Shown here in pieces: positions 27,471-38,477 of a stretch of 64,000 nt of DNA; the stretch's first letter is position 1; each line of letters opens with the position of its first letter. The notes beneath the pieces were generated by a model. It saw only the letters and a list, made by a program, of their open reading frames with translations. It did no database searches and had not been told where the DNA came from. Source of the DNA: Mycobacterium parascrofulaceum ATCC BAA-614 (lineage in GTDB: Bacteria; Actinomycetota; Actinomycetes; Mycobacteriales; Mycobacteriaceae); NCBI RefSeq assembly GCF_000164135.1, contig NZ_GG770554.1:1031123-1095122 (forward strand), in the 5' to 3' direction. The translations under genes were made by a program, and so were the position numbers.

Positions 27471-27863
27471 ATGGGAATTGTCGGTGTGGGGATCGACGTC
27501 GTCTCCATCCCCGATTTCGCCGAGCAGGTCGACCAGCCGGGAACCGTCTTCGCCGAGACGTTCACGCCGGGTGAGCGCCGCGACGCCTCGGACAAGAGCT
27601 CCTCGGCCGCGCGCCACCTGGCCGCCCGGTGGGCGGCGAAGGAGGCGGTGATCAAGGCGTGGTCGGGCTCCCGCTTCGCGCAACGCCCGGTGCTGCCCGA
27701 GGACATTCACCGTGACATCGAGGTGGTCACCGACATGTGGGGGCGGCCCCGGGTGCGGCTGAGCGGCGACATCGCCAAACACCTGGCCGACGTCACGATT
27801 CACGTGTCCCTGACGCACGAGGGGGATACCGCCGCCGCGGTGGCGATCCTGGAGACGACCTGA
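27471..27863 (+). CDS. acpS: Holo-ACP synthase
   Basis: 130 aa from ATG at 27471, matching the MGIVGVGIDVV start of mycobacterial AcpS. It transfers the phosphopantetheine arm of CoA to the ACP domain of Fas and to AcpM. Mg-binding residues are visible as Asp9 (VGIDVVSI) and Glu58 (RWAAKEAVIKAW), the two signature motifs of the AcpS family. It forms a tight pair with fas (31-bp gap, no terminator), so co-transcription is likely. Confidence 0.97.
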   Translation: MGIVGVGIDVVSIPDFAEQVDQPGTVFAETFTPGERRDASDKSSSAARHLAARWAAKEAVIKAWSGSRFAQRPVLPEDIHRDIEVVTDMWGRPRVRLSGDIAKHLADVTIHVSLTHEGDTAAAVAILETT

Positions 27864-27892
27864 GCGTTGCCGAGCAACCGCCCGCGCCGAGC

Positions 27893-27917
27893 TGGGGGCA
27901 CCCCCGCTTGCGGGGGA
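27893..27917. repeat. Interspersed GC-rich repeat, copy A
   Basis: The 25 bp from TGGGGGCACCC to CCGCTTGCGGGGGA nearly repeat a 26-bp segment at 48164-48189 between scoA and scoB. The core CCCGCTTGCGGG is self-complementary. It looks like a short dispersed mycobacterial repeat, and it sits just after acpS. Confidence 0.65.
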
Positions 27918-27994
27918 CACGCCAGCGTGGCTGTCGACGCTCGGGGCCACGCTGGCGTGACGCTCGCGAGCCCGGGGGCCCGCTCGGCGCGAGC
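27918..27994. repeat. Two tandem inverted repeats between acpS and the M20 peptidase gene
   Basis: A perfect 14-bp inverted repeat, CACGCCAGCGTGGC (27918-27931) and GCCACGCTGGCGTG (27946-27959), is followed by GCTCGCG (27962-27968) and CGCGAGC (27988-27994). The first could fold as a strong hairpin that ends the fas-acpS transcript, though no U-tract follows. Either a terminator or a REP-like element is possible. Confidence 0.6.
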
Positions 27995-28038
27995 CGGGGG
28001 TGCGCCGGCCCGGCGCCCCGCCGACTAGCCTCGAGGCC

Positions 28039-29367
28039 ATGAGCGATCTTGTGGAGCGCGTCCGCGACGTGTTGCCGTCGGTGCGCCGCGACCTCGAGGA
28101 TCTGGTGCGCATCCAATCGGTGTGGGCCGACCCCGGTCGGCGCGACCAGGTGCACCGCAGCGCCCGCGCGGTGGCGGACCTGTTGTCCCACGCCGGTTTT
28201 GGCGACGTGCAGATCGTCAGCGAGGGCGGTGCGCCGGCGGTCATCGCACACCATCCCGCGCCCCCGGGCGCGCCGACCGTGCTGCTCTACGCCCACCACG
28301 ACGTGCAGCCCGAAGGCGACGCCGGCCAGTGGGCCTCGCCGCCCTTCGAACCCACCGAAAGCGGCGGGCGGCTCTACGGGCGCGGCAGTGCCGACGACAA
28401 GGCCGGCATCGCAACGCATTTGGCCGCATTCAGGGCGCACGGCGGCCAGCCGCCGATCGGCGTGACGGTCTTCGTCGAGGGCGAGGAGGAATCCGGCTCG
28501 CCATCGCTGGGCCGGTTGCTGGCCGCCCACCGCGACGCCCTGGCGGCCGACGTGATCGTCATCGCCGACTCGGACAACTGGAGCACCGACGTTCCGGCGC
28601 TCACCGTTTCGCTGCGGGGCCTGGTGGACTGCGTGGTCGAGGTCGCCACGCTGGACCACGGGCTGCACTCCGGCATCTGGGGCGGCGTGGTGCCGGATGC
28701 CCTCAGCGTCCTGGTGCGGCTGCTGGCGAGCCTGCACGACGACGACGGCAACGTCGCGGTGGCCGGGTTGCACGAAAGTGCCGCCGCCGCAGTGGATTAC
28801 CCGCCCGAGCGGGTGCGCGCCGACTCGGGGCTGCTGGACGGGGTGTCCGAGATCGGTTCGGGCTCGGCACCGCAGCGACTGTGGGCCAAACCCGCGATCA
28901 CGGTGATCGGCATCGACACCACGCCGATCGACAAGGCGTCGAACACGCTGATCCCGCGGGCCCGCGCGAAGATCAGCATGCGCGTCGCGCCGGGCGGCGA
29001 CGCCAAGGCGCACCTGGATGCGTTGACCGCGCATCTGCACAAGCACGTCCCGTGGGGCGCCCACCTCAGCGTCAGCCCTGGCGACGTCGGCGAGGCGTAC
29101 GCGATCGACGCCAGCGGCCCGGTGTACGACGCCGCGCGGGCGGCGTTTCGGCGGGCGTGGGGCACCGACCCGATCGACATGGGCATGGGCGGTTCCATCC
29201 CGTTCATCGCCGAGTTCGCCGCCGCCTTTCCGCAGGCCAAAATCCTGGTCACCGGCGTCGAGGACCCCGGCACCCAGGCGCACAGCGTCAACGAGAGCCT
29301 GCACCTGGGTGTGCTGGAACGCGCCGCGATCGCCGAGGCGCTGCTGCTGGCGAATCTGGCGGTGTGA
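28039..29367 (+). CDS. M20 family metallopeptidase / dipeptidase (Rv2522c homologue)
   Basis: 442 aa from ATG at 28039. M20 motifs are clear: YAHHDVQPEGD with zinc ligand His86 and catalytic Asp88, GRGSADDKAG with bridging Asp119, and FVEGEEESGSPS with the catalytic and metal-binding glutamates. An inserted dimerisation (lid) domain follows, and GMGGSIPFI near residue 380 precedes the last histidine (TQAHSVNES). Cytoplasmic; no signal peptide. It should cleave dipeptides or N-acyl amino acids. In M. tuberculosis the gene holds the same position after acpS. Confidence 0.93.
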   Translation: MSDLVERVRDVLPSVRRDLEDLVRIQSVWADPGRRDQVHRSARAVADLLSHAGFGDVQIVSEGGAPAVIAHHPAPPGAPTVLLYAHHDVQPEGDAGQWASPPFEPTESGGRLYGRGSADDKAGIATHLAAFRAHGGQPPIGVTVFVEGEEESGSPSLGRLLAAHRDALAADVIVIADSDNWSTDVPALTVSLRGLVDCVVEVATLDHGLHSGIWGGVVPDALSVLVRLLASLHDDDGNVAVAGLHESAAAAVDYPPERVRADSGLLDGVSEIGSGSAPQRLWAKPAITVIGIDTTPIDKASNTLIPRARAKISMRVAPGGDAKAHLDALTAHLHKHVPWGAHLSVSPGDVGEAYAIDASGPVYDAARAAFRRAWGTDPIDMGMGGSIPFIAEFAAAFPQAKILVTGVEDPGTQAHSVNESLHLGVLERAAIAEALLLANLAV

Positions 29368-29371
29368 GGCG

Positions 29372-29845
29372 TCAGACCGAGAGGTCGCGGCGCAGCTTGG
29401 CGACGTGGCCGGTGGCCTTCACGTTGTACTGCGCGACGGCGATCTTGCCCTTCTCGTCGACCACGAAGGTCGAGCGGATCACGCCCTGCACGGTCTTGCC
29501 GTACATCTGCTTTTCGCCATAGGCGCCCCAGGCCGTCAACACTTTGCGGTCGGGGTCCGACAGCAGCGGGAACGTCAGCTTCTCGGCGTCGCGGAACTTG
29601 GCCAATTTCTCCGGTTTGTCGGGGGAGATGCCGATGACGTCGAGGCCGGCGTCACCGAGTTCGTGCAGGTTGTCGCGGAAGTCGCAGGCCTGTTTGGTAC
29701 AGCCCGGGGTCGACGCCGCCGGGTAGAAGTAGACGATGACGCGACGCCCCTTGTAGTCGGCCAGCGACACCTTTTTGCCGTCGGCGTCGGGCAGGCTGAA
29801 GGAGGGGGCTTGGTCGCCCGGCGCAAGCCGCGTGGTCTCGGCCAA
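29372..29845 (-). CDS. bcp: Thioredoxin-dependent peroxiredoxin Q (bacterioferritin comigratory protein)
   Basis: 157 aa. The peroxidatic site is STPGCTKQAC, with Cys49 and the resolving Cys54 in the CX4C spacing of the PrxQ group, and the conserved Pro42/Thr46. The thioredoxin-fold strands RRVIVYFYP and FPLLSDPDRKVLTAWG fit. It reduces peroxides with thioredoxin. It is convergent with the M20 gene (4 bp apart) and matches Rv2521 in position and size. Confidence 0.97.
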   Translation of the reverse strand: MAETTRLAPGDQAPSFSLPDADGKKVSLADYKGRRVIVYFYPAASTPGCTKQACDFRDNLHELGDAGLDVIGISPDKPEKLAKFRDAEKLTFPLLSDPDRKVLTAWGAYGEKQMYGKTVQGVIRSTFVVDEKGKIAVAQYNVKATGHVAKLRRDLSV

Positions 29846-29943
29846 TTTCGGGGCCCCTTTCTGTTCACCGGAGCGCTGGGGTGATCACCAGCTGATCTAG
29901 GGTAGTGCGTCAGGTGCATCAGGCCGACTGGGAGGACAGACAC

Positions 29944-30171
29944 GTGGCGGACCGGGACCCCGAGGCGATCAAGCGGGACATCGACGTCGCCCGCGACCAG
30001 TTGGCGGCCACCGTCGACTCGCTCGCCGTGCGGGCCAACCCGCGACGCCTCGCCGACGACCTGAAAGCGAAGGCGATCGAGTTCGTCAAGAAGCCCGCGG
30101 TGACGGTGTCGCTGGCCGGCGTCGGTGTGCTGGTCGTCGTGGTGGTGGTGCACCGGGTGAGGAACCGCTGA
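29944..30171 (+). CDS. Small DUF3618 membrane protein (Rv2520c homologue)
   Basis: 75 aa from GTG at 29944, chosen for GGGAGG upstream, giving exactly the size of Rv2520c. The N-terminal DPEAIKRDIDVARDQLAATVDSLAVRANPRRLA is the DUF3618 helix, and VSLAGVGVLVVVVVVHRVRNR is one membrane segment with a basic tail. The topology suggests an inner-membrane protein with a cytoplasmic amphipathic helix, similar in layout to YqjD/ElaB-like ribosome-associated proteins, though that relation is unproven here. Confidence 0.9.
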   Translation: MADRDPEAIKRDIDVARDQLAATVDSLAVRANPRRLADDLKAKAIEFVKKPAVTVSLAGVGVLVVVVVVHRVRNR

Positions 30172-30175
30172 CGCC

Positions 30176-31918
30176 TCAGGTCATGCCGGCGCCCGTGCCG
30201 CTCTGGACGTGCACCGGGATGTCGTCGGCCCACGGCTGCGACGTGACCATGTCGTCGACGTCGACGTAGCCGCGCTCGAATTCGCCGGTAGCCGCGTCGA
30301 CCAACCGGTACTCCTGCCGCTGGATGTGGATGGGCTGGGCGTCCAAGATCACGACGCGCACCTCGCCGGGCTGGAAATCGCAGCGCTGCTGCAGCGCCTC
30401 GATGAGGCATTCGTTGTGCATGTGCCCGTCGCCGAAGTTCCAGCCGAGCACCATCGAGCACAGCACCTCGCCCTCGCAGAGGTTGTAGTCGTCCTCGTCG
30501 TAGCCGGCCAGCGCGCGATGCACCAGCGTGAACAGCGCGCGGCCGTGGGTGTTCATCCCGCGAAACGCCATGGCGAGGTGCAGCGGCACCAGCGTTTGCT
30601 CTTTGGAGCCGTAGAGCCGCTCGAGCTGCAGGTGTTGCATCGGCCCGAGCGCGCGGGAGCCGGTGCGGAACTTCTCGTCGACGGACGGCTTGACGCACCA
30701 GACCGTGGTGTCCCAGTTGCCCGCGTAGTAGCGCATGCCCGGCAGGAAGGACACCTTGCGTGGGTAGAGATTCCCGACGGCCACCACGCCGGCCATGACG
30801 GCGAACAGGATGGCGATCGGCCACGGGTTGGCCACATCGGACAAGCCGAGCCCCGCGTGCGCGACGAATAACGACAGCACCCCGAAGATCATGAACACGT
30901 TCCACTCCAACGGGACTCCCATCGGGAAGGCCAGCAGGATGTTGAGGTGGAAGACGACCATCACGAACGCGGCGATGGCCGTCGGCCAGCCGCCGTGGGA
31001 GAACAGCAGCGCCAGCGGCACCAGGCCTTCCACGGCGGTGGAGAAGTGTGCGATGAAACCCGCAAGCGCGCTCGGCCGCAGGTCGTCGGGATAGCGCTTG
31101 AACATGGACCGTTTGAGCGCACCCGACGGGATGAACGGGTTGTTCGCCAGCATCGTCGAGATCACGAACGGGAAGTGCCTGTTCAGCTTTGAGGTGGCGG
31201 CGCCGAGCCAGATCACCATGAAGACCACCTTGGCCCCGATGATGGAGTCGGCCCCGGTGAACAGAAAGACCAGCGCCAGCGGCGCGTAGACCTCGCCGCG
31301 AGCGGCCAGGAAAATGACTTTGTCACGCAGGCCCATGACGGCCAGCACCGCCAGGATCGTGACGGTGTGCCAGGGTGCCAGCACACCGATCTCGGTGTGG
31401 AGGGCCGGAATCGGCCCGCTGCCATCGGACACCAGCGCGATCGCGAGCAACACCAGCAGCGCGGCGTAGAGCGCCGCATCGATCGGGCTTCGGACGGTGC
31501 CCTGGGTCAGCGGCACCCGGTCGGGCCACGGCGGCAACCGGATGGTGCCGGGCCGCAGCCAGTACAGGACGGAGCCCATCGGGGGGAAGTAGCGCCCGGC
31601 CAGCGGTCCGAAGCAGCAACCCAGGCCGACGACTTCGAACAGCATCGTGTACAGAACGGCCTTCTCGAACACGATCGGTTCCGACCACCACCCGGCGACG
31701 CCGGTGAAGCGGCCGATGCCCGTGGTACACCAACCGAACACCCAGCCGCCGAGGACGTACAGCGCGATCTTCACGCCATACATCACATGCATCACCAGCG
31801 GCGTGCCGAACCCGTTCTCGGCGATGTGGCGCACCATCGGCACGATCCGTTCGGCGCGGTTCAACTTGCTCCATTCGGCCACGTCGACGACGGGCAGATT
31901 CGGCTGGATGAACCCCAT
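30176..31918 (-). CDS. DUF3556 multi-pass membrane protein
   Basis: 580 aa. The N-terminal part is soluble (GFIQPNLPVVDVAEWSKLNR...), then about eight to ten hydrophobic segments run from residue 45 to 400, and the last 180 residues form a soluble tail rich in acidic and aromatic residues (SMVLGWNFGDGHMHNECLIEALQQRCDF). This matches the mycobacterial DUF3556 transmembrane family; its HTTM-like transmembrane core is only suggestive. No enzymatic motif is certain. It is convergent with the DUF3618 gene. A 17-bp palindrome lies 48 bp upstream of its start. Confidence 0.85.
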   Translation of the reverse strand: MGFIQPNLPVVDVAEWSKLNRAERIVPMVRHIAENGFGTPLVMHVMYGVKIALYVLGGWVFGWCTTGIGRFTGVAGWWSEPIVFEKAVLYTMLFEVVGLGCCFGPLAGRYFPPMGSVLYWLRPGTIRLPPWPDRVPLTQGTVRSPIDAALYAALLVLLAIALVSDGSGPIPALHTEIGVLAPWHTVTILAVLAVMGLRDKVIFLAARGEVYAPLALVFLFTGADSIIGAKVVFMVIWLGAATSKLNRHFPFVISTMLANNPFIPSGALKRSMFKRYPDDLRPSALAGFIAHFSTAVEGLVPLALLFSHGGWPTAIAAFVMVVFHLNILLAFPMGVPLEWNVFMIFGVLSLFVAHAGLGLSDVANPWPIAILFAVMAGVVAVGNLYPRKVSFLPGMRYYAGNWDTTVWCVKPSVDEKFRTGSRALGPMQHLQLERLYGSKEQTLVPLHLAMAFRGMNTHGRALFTLVHRALAGYDEDDYNLCEGEVLCSMVLGWNFGDGHMHNECLIEALQQRCDFQPGEVRVVILDAQPIHIQRQEYRLVDAATGEFERGYVDVDDMVTSQPWADDIPVHVQSGTGAGMT

Positions 31919-31965
31919 TGCGGCTCCTTCGACGCAGCTCGTTCCAGGGGCGCCGGTGACGCCCG

Positions 31966-31982
31966 TGGCACCAATGGTGCCA
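31966..31982. promoter_or_regulatory. 17-bp perfect palindrome upstream of DUF3556 gene
   Basis: TGGCACC-AAT-GGTGCCA is a perfect 7-bp inverted repeat around three bases, 48-64 bp upstream of the DUF3556 start. It looks like a TetR- or LacI-size operator. No regulator gene is adjacent. The rest of the gap up to 32358 shows no convincing gene. Confidence 0.5.
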
Positions 31983-32358
31983 GCAAAAAGTACCTGGAGG
32001 GACAGCTACCGCGGGCGGATACGACGGCATCAAGTTGTGGATTTCCCCTAGGCGGGCCGAGGCTCGGGCCGGACGCCGGCCCAAACAAGCTGCGGCGCAG
32101 TCCATGTCAACGGTATGGACGTATTTCGGGCGGTTCCGTCGGCGACGTCAATGCGGTCGAATCCGCAAGCGCGCGGACCGATTCCGGTCGCCCAGCGGGA
32201 ACTATCGCGCCCGGGCTGGCGGACCTGGCAAAGGGCCCGGGCGCAGGGTGGCTATCAGCCCGCCGTCGCGGCCCGAGCGAGGGCCGGCCGCCGCCCCCCC
32301 AGATAGCGCGACACACTCCCAACTTTGATCGCTTTCACAGCTCACTGACGGCTAGCGC

Positions 32359-32379
32359 ACAAGTATCTTCTTGTACAGT
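32359..32379 (+). promoter_or_regulatory. Promoter/inverted repeat before the small secreted protein gene
   Basis: ACAAG (32359-32363) and CTTGT (32370-32374) are inverted arms around six bases, and TACAGT (32374-32379) fits a mycobacterial -10 hexamer 27 bp before the ATG at 32407. The inverted repeat overlaps the -10, so repression by a bound factor is plausible. Confidence 0.4.
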
Positions 32380-32406
32380 CCTGCCATTGTGGGCCGTGAG
32401 AGCGCT

Positions 32407-34304
<1,898 letters not shown>

Positions 34305-34387
34305 GGGGTTCGAGACCTGCCGGAGGGGCGCCGATGATGAACGTCGCCCCTGGTCAGGGACGATGTGGGCGCCAACGTTGACGTCTG

Positions 34388-34463
<76 letters not shown>

Positions 34464-34619
34464 TTTCGACGGCCGAGACCGCGTACGCGACAATAACAGG
34501 CGTCCTGCCGCGGAGTGAAATCCCGGAATCCCCTCCAGGATAGCGACCGGGCGGGACGACAGACCCGCCCCGCTCGCATCGGCGCTGCTGCTCACGAAAT
34601 GGGCTGCAGCGCAGGGCAC

Positions 34620-35858
34620 TCAGAACAGCGTCCCGCAGAACGGTGCCCGGTCGGTGGCGAAGGCGGCATCCAGGCCGCGCAGCGCACCCGGCCGCACTTC
34701 CGCGATCCGGCCCGCCCGCTGCAGCTCGGAGGCACCGTGCGCGCCCATGTAGATCGTGGCGAGGTCGGCCAGGCCGATCTCGACGTCGACCTGCCCGTCG
34801 TGCGGGGTGCATTTCCCCACGCCATCGCGGGCCTGCAGGAGGAACCGTCCGCCCGCGAGACCCAGCGGGTCGGTGACGTCCAGCGCGACCTCGATATCGG
34901 CGGCGTAGGAGCGGACACCGAGCACTTCGGGCACGTCGTTGATCCGCACCCAGAGGAAGTCGCTCACGCCGGTGGTCTCGGCGGCCCGCAGGTCGGTGAG
35001 CTTGAGCGGCAGGGGGTCGTCGACCGGCACGTCGATCTCGATGGTGTCGAACATTTCGAGGGCCAACAGCGTCTGCAGGAGCTCGGTGTGCGCCTCGTCC
35101 GTGATGGGGCAGAAGTCCTCAACCACCACGGTGCCCAGCGGTGGCCGGTAGCCGTGATCCGACTCCCCGACGACGCGGTAGGTCAGGAACCCCTCGGGGT
35201 GGATCGTGTAGTTGAGCGGGGTCCCGCTGCCGCGCTGGGTGGGGCGGTCTTCCAGATGGTCTGCCCACCAGGCGTCGTTGCGGGTCACCGCGCCAGCCGT
35301 TGTGGCGCACCACCGTTCGTAGATTTCGGGCAGACGCGGCCTGGCTTCGGCGGCGGTCACCTCACGCGCCCGTAACTCGCGCGGCGCGGACCGCAGCTTC
35401 GCGAAGCGCCGGTCAATGGAGTAACCGCGGAGGTAACTCGCCACACCCGCGCCGAAGCCGTCGTACATCGCGGTTTGGGTCGGCACCCCGAAGACGATCG
35501 GATAGCCGCGTTCGATGAGAATTCCCAGCCCCTTCGCGCTGAGCTGCCCCCACACACCCAATCCTTGATGCGTTGACGCGACCGCGATCATCGTCAGCCA
35601 CGCGGCTCGCAGGCCGGCGGCACCCGGCACCGTCAACCGCGTGGGATAGATGATGGACGTTCCCACCAGGAAGGGCTCTTGCGGGTCGGATACGTCCTCG
35701 GCCACCAGGATGTCCTCGACGTCGACGCGGCGTTTCCAGGCTTCGATACCGCGTGGGTCGACCGGATCCCCGAAAGTGCGTGCCTGATTCAGGTAAACCG
35801 CCTGCAGCTCGTCGTCGGTGGGATGCCTCATGTTGATGGCGTTGTCCGTCGAGTTCAT
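34620..35858 (-). CDS. Eis-like GNAT family N-acetyltransferase
   Basis: 412 aa from ATG at 35858. The layout is that of Eis (Enhanced intracellular survival): an N-terminal GNAT with an acetyl-CoA loop (AWLTMIAVASTHQGLGVWGQL), a second GNAT-like domain and a C-terminal SCP2-like domain. The chain ends in CGTLF; in Eis the terminal Phe carboxylate acts in catalysis, and the Phe is kept here. Eis acetylates aminoglycosides at several amines and some protein lysines; whether this paralogue does is unknown. It is divergent from the MmpL gene. Confidence 0.88.
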   Translation of the reverse strand: MNSTDNAINMRHPTDDELQAVYLNQARTFGDPVDPRGIEAWKRRVDVEDILVAEDVSDPQEPFLVGTSIIYPTRLTVPGAAGLRAAWLTMIAVASTHQGLGVWGQLSAKGLGILIERGYPIVFGVPTQTAMYDGFGAGVASYLRGYSIDRRFAKLRSAPRELRAREVTAAEARPRLPEIYERWCATTAGAVTRNDAWWADHLEDRPTQRGSGTPLNYTIHPEGFLTYRVVGESDHGYRPPLGTVVVEDFCPITDEAHTELLQTLLALEMFDTIEIDVPVDDPLPLKLTDLRAAETTGVSDFLWVRINDVPEVLGVRSYAADIEVALDVTDPLGLAGGRFLLQARDGVGKCTPHDGQVDVEIGLADLATIYMGAHGASELQRAGRIAEVRPGALRGLDAAFATDRAPFCGTLF

Positions 35859-36049
35859 CGCCCATCCAATCCGCTTATAGCCCAGCCAAACCGGCGCTCC
35901 GCGCAACGAATGGCGTACTGAGGCGCCTCTTCGTCCGATACCCGAGTGGCAGATTGCCAAACGTCCTCGCCCGTCCGGCGGGATGTGGGTCGGGCGGCCC
36001 CGTGCGGGTATAGGGATACCGCCGGGGACTAGCCAGGGAGGGACCAAAG

Positions 36050-38407
36050 ATGCTGCAAGCGCTCACCCGACTTGCCATCGCGGCGCCGCGGCGCATCATC
36101 GCGATCGCGGTTTTGTTGCTGGTCGGCGCCGCGGTGTTCGGGTTGCCGGTGATCAACGACCTTTCCGGCGGCGGGTTTCAGGATCCGACCTCGGAGTCGG
36201 CCCGGACCACCAGCGTGCTTCGCGACAAGTTCAACCAGACCGATCAGCAAATGATGATCGTCGTCACCGCCCCGGCCGGCGTCCAGAGCCAGCGAGCCCG
36301 CGACGTCGGAACCGACATCGTCGACCGCCTGAAAGCCTCGCCGTGGGTCTTGAATGTGTCCTCGGCGTGGACGTCGTCCCCGCAGGCCGCCGCCCAGCTG
36401 GTCAGCAAGGACCACAAGTCCGGGATGATCGTGGCCGGCCTGAAAGGCGGCGAGAACGACGCCCAGAAGTACGCCAGCACCCTCACCGACCAACTGGTGC
36501 ACGACCGCGACGGTGTCACCGTGCGCGCCGGCGGCATGGCCGTGGCGTACGCCCAGATCAACGACCAGAACGAGCGCGACCTGCTGTTGATGGAGTCGAT
36601 CGCGATCCCGCTGAGCTTCGCGGTCCTGGTGTGGGTGCTGGGCGGTGTGGTGGCGGCGGCGCTGCCGATCGTGCTGGGCACCCTCGCCATCGTCTGCACC
36701 ATGTCGGTGTTGCGGCTGATCAGCTTCGCCACCGACGTGTCGACGTACGCGCTGGACCTGAGCATCGCGATGGGCCTCGCGCTTGCGATCGACTACAACC
36801 TGCTGATCATCAGCCGCTACCGCGAGGAGCTGGCACGCAGCGGTGACCGCGAGCGGGCGCTGATGCGCACCATGGCCACCGCCGGCCGGACGGTGCTGTT
36901 CTCCGCGACCACCGTGGGGCTGTCGATGGCGGTGATGGCCGTCTTCCCGATGTACTTCCTGAAATCGTCGGCCTACACCATCGTGGCCACCGCGGCCATC
37001 GTGGCGGTCGCCGCGGTGGTCATCACGCCGGCGGCGATCGCGCTGCTGGGCCCCCGGCTGGACGCGCTGGACGCCCGCCCGATCCTGCATCGGATCCTGC
37101 ACGGGCAGCGGTCTTTTCGCGACCACGCGCACAAGCCGCTCGAGGAGCAGTTCTGGTACCGGTCGACCCGGTACGTGTTGCGTCACTCCCTGCCGGTCGG
37201 CCTGAGCGTCATCGCGTTGCTGCTGTTGCTCGGGGTCCCGTTCCTGGGGGTGAGGTGGGGCTTCCCCGACGAGCGGGTGCTGCCGCGGTCGGCGTCGGCG
37301 CGGCAAGTCGCCGACATGTTGGACACCGACTTCGCCAACGGGTTGGGAACGGGGGTGACCGTCGTCGTCCCGAATGCCCGCGGCGTCACCCCCGTCGACC
37401 TGGAGCGCTACGCGTCCAGCCTGTCGCGCGTGCCCGACGTGTCCGCCGTGACCGCGCCGACCGGAACGTTCGTCGCCGGGAATCGGGTGGGACCGCCGGC
37501 CGCGGCCACCGCCCTGGCCAACGGCGCCGCGTTCCTCAGCGTGGCCAGCACCGCGCCCTTGTATTCACACGCGTCGAATGTCCAGCTCGACCGACTGCAC
37601 AAGGTTCCCGGACCGGCGGGGCGGTCGGTCGAAATGACCGGGCTGGCCCAAATCAACCGCGACAGCGTGAACGCGATCACCCAGCGGCTGCCCACGGTGC
37701 TTGTGCTGATCGCCCTCGTCACGTTCGCGTTGCTGTTCCTGCTCACCGGCAGTGCGGTGCTGCCGCTGCAGGCGCTGGTGTGCAACGTGCTGTCGCTGAC
37801 GGCCGCATTCGGCGCGATGGTGTGGATCTTCCAGGACGGACACCTCAATGCGCTGGGAACCACGCCCAACGGGACGCTGAACGCCAACATCCCGGTGCTG
37901 TTGTTCTGCATCGCCTTCGGGCTGGCGATGGACTACGAGGTCTTCCTGGTATCCCGCATCCACGAGTACTGGCTGGCCTCGCAGGCCGTCGAGGAAACCC
38001 CGCTGACCGCCGCCGAGGCGCGCGCCGCCACCGACGAGAGCACCGCCCTGGGTATCGCCGGTATCGGCCGCGTGGTCACCACGGCGGCGCTGGTGATGTC
38101 GATTTCCTTCGCCGCGTTGATTCCGGCGCACGTGTCGTTCATGCGGATGCTCGGTCTCGGCCTGACGCTTGCGGTGCTGGCCGACGCTACCCTGGTCCGG
38201 ATGGTTTTGGTTCCCGCCTTCATCCACTGGCTCGGCCGGTGGACCTGGTGGGCGCCGAAACCGTTGGAGCGGTTGCGGAATCGTTCCGTCACCGGTGAAA
38301 ACGCGGCTGCGGCGGTGGGGCGGCGCCGCTGGGCGGATGATGCGCCGAAGGCGCTGCGGCCCATGATCAGGAGGTGGCCGACCAAAACGGCGACATACCG
38401 TGGCTAG
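36050..38407 (+). CDS. MmpL-type RND transporter
   Basis: 785 aa, ATG start. Topology is one N-terminal helix, a large periplasmic loop, five to six helices, a second N-terminal-type helix at about residue 385, another loop and five to six helices, as in MmpL proteins. The proton-relay Asp-Tyr pairs are visible in LALAIDYNLLIISR (Asp248-Tyr249) and GLAMDYEVFLVSR (Asp628-Tyr629). The size is that of the short MmpL subgroup, which lacks a long C-terminal domain. It should export a lipid or siderophore. No mmpS gene is adjacent; an MmpS-like protein is encoded at 45.7 kb. Confidence 0.93.
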   Translation: MLQALTRLAIAAPRRIIAIAVLLLVGAAVFGLPVINDLSGGGFQDPTSESARTTSVLRDKFNQTDQQMMIVVTAPAGVQSQRARDVGTDIVDRLKASPWVLNVSSAWTSSPQAAAQLVSKDHKSGMIVAGLKGGENDAQKYASTLTDQLVHDRDGVTVRAGGMAVAYAQINDQNERDLLLMESIAIPLSFAVLVWVLGGVVAAALPIVLGTLAIVCTMSVLRLISFATDVSTYALDLSIAMGLALAIDYNLLIISRYREELARSGDRERALMRTMATAGRTVLFSATTVGLSMAVMAVFPMYFLKSSAYTIVATAAIVAVAAVVITPAAIALLGPRLDALDARPILHRILHGQRSFRDHAHKPLEEQFWYRSTRYVLRHSLPVGLSVIALLLLLGVPFLGVRWGFPDERVLPRSASARQVADMLDTDFANGLGTGVTVVVPNARGVTPVDLERYASSLSRVPDVSAVTAPTGTFVAGNRVGPPAAATALANGAAFLSVASTAPLYSHASNVQLDRLHKVPGPAGRSVEMTGLAQINRDSVNAITQRLPTVLVLIALVTFALLFLLTGSAVLPLQALVCNVLSLTAAFGAMVWIFQDGHLNALGTTPNGTLNANIPVLLFCIAFGLAMDYEVFLVSRIHEYWLASQAVEETPLTAAEARAATDESTALGIAGIGRVVTTAALVMSISFAALIPAHVSFMRMLGLGLTLAVLADATLVRMVLVPAFIHWLGRWTWWAPKPLERLRNRSVTGENAAAAVGRRRWADDAPKALRPMIRRWPTKTATYRG

Positions 38408-38477
38408 CCGCCGGGTTGACCTGCCGTCCAACGGTATTCGCCTCGAATTCGGTGTCTGACATCGACGGAGAACGCTC

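Noticed and set aside
26141..27706. 521-codon minus-strand frame opposite the fas ketosynthase and acpS
   Set aside because: Mirror frame of two well-supported genes; low-complexity His/Arg/Gln-rich product.
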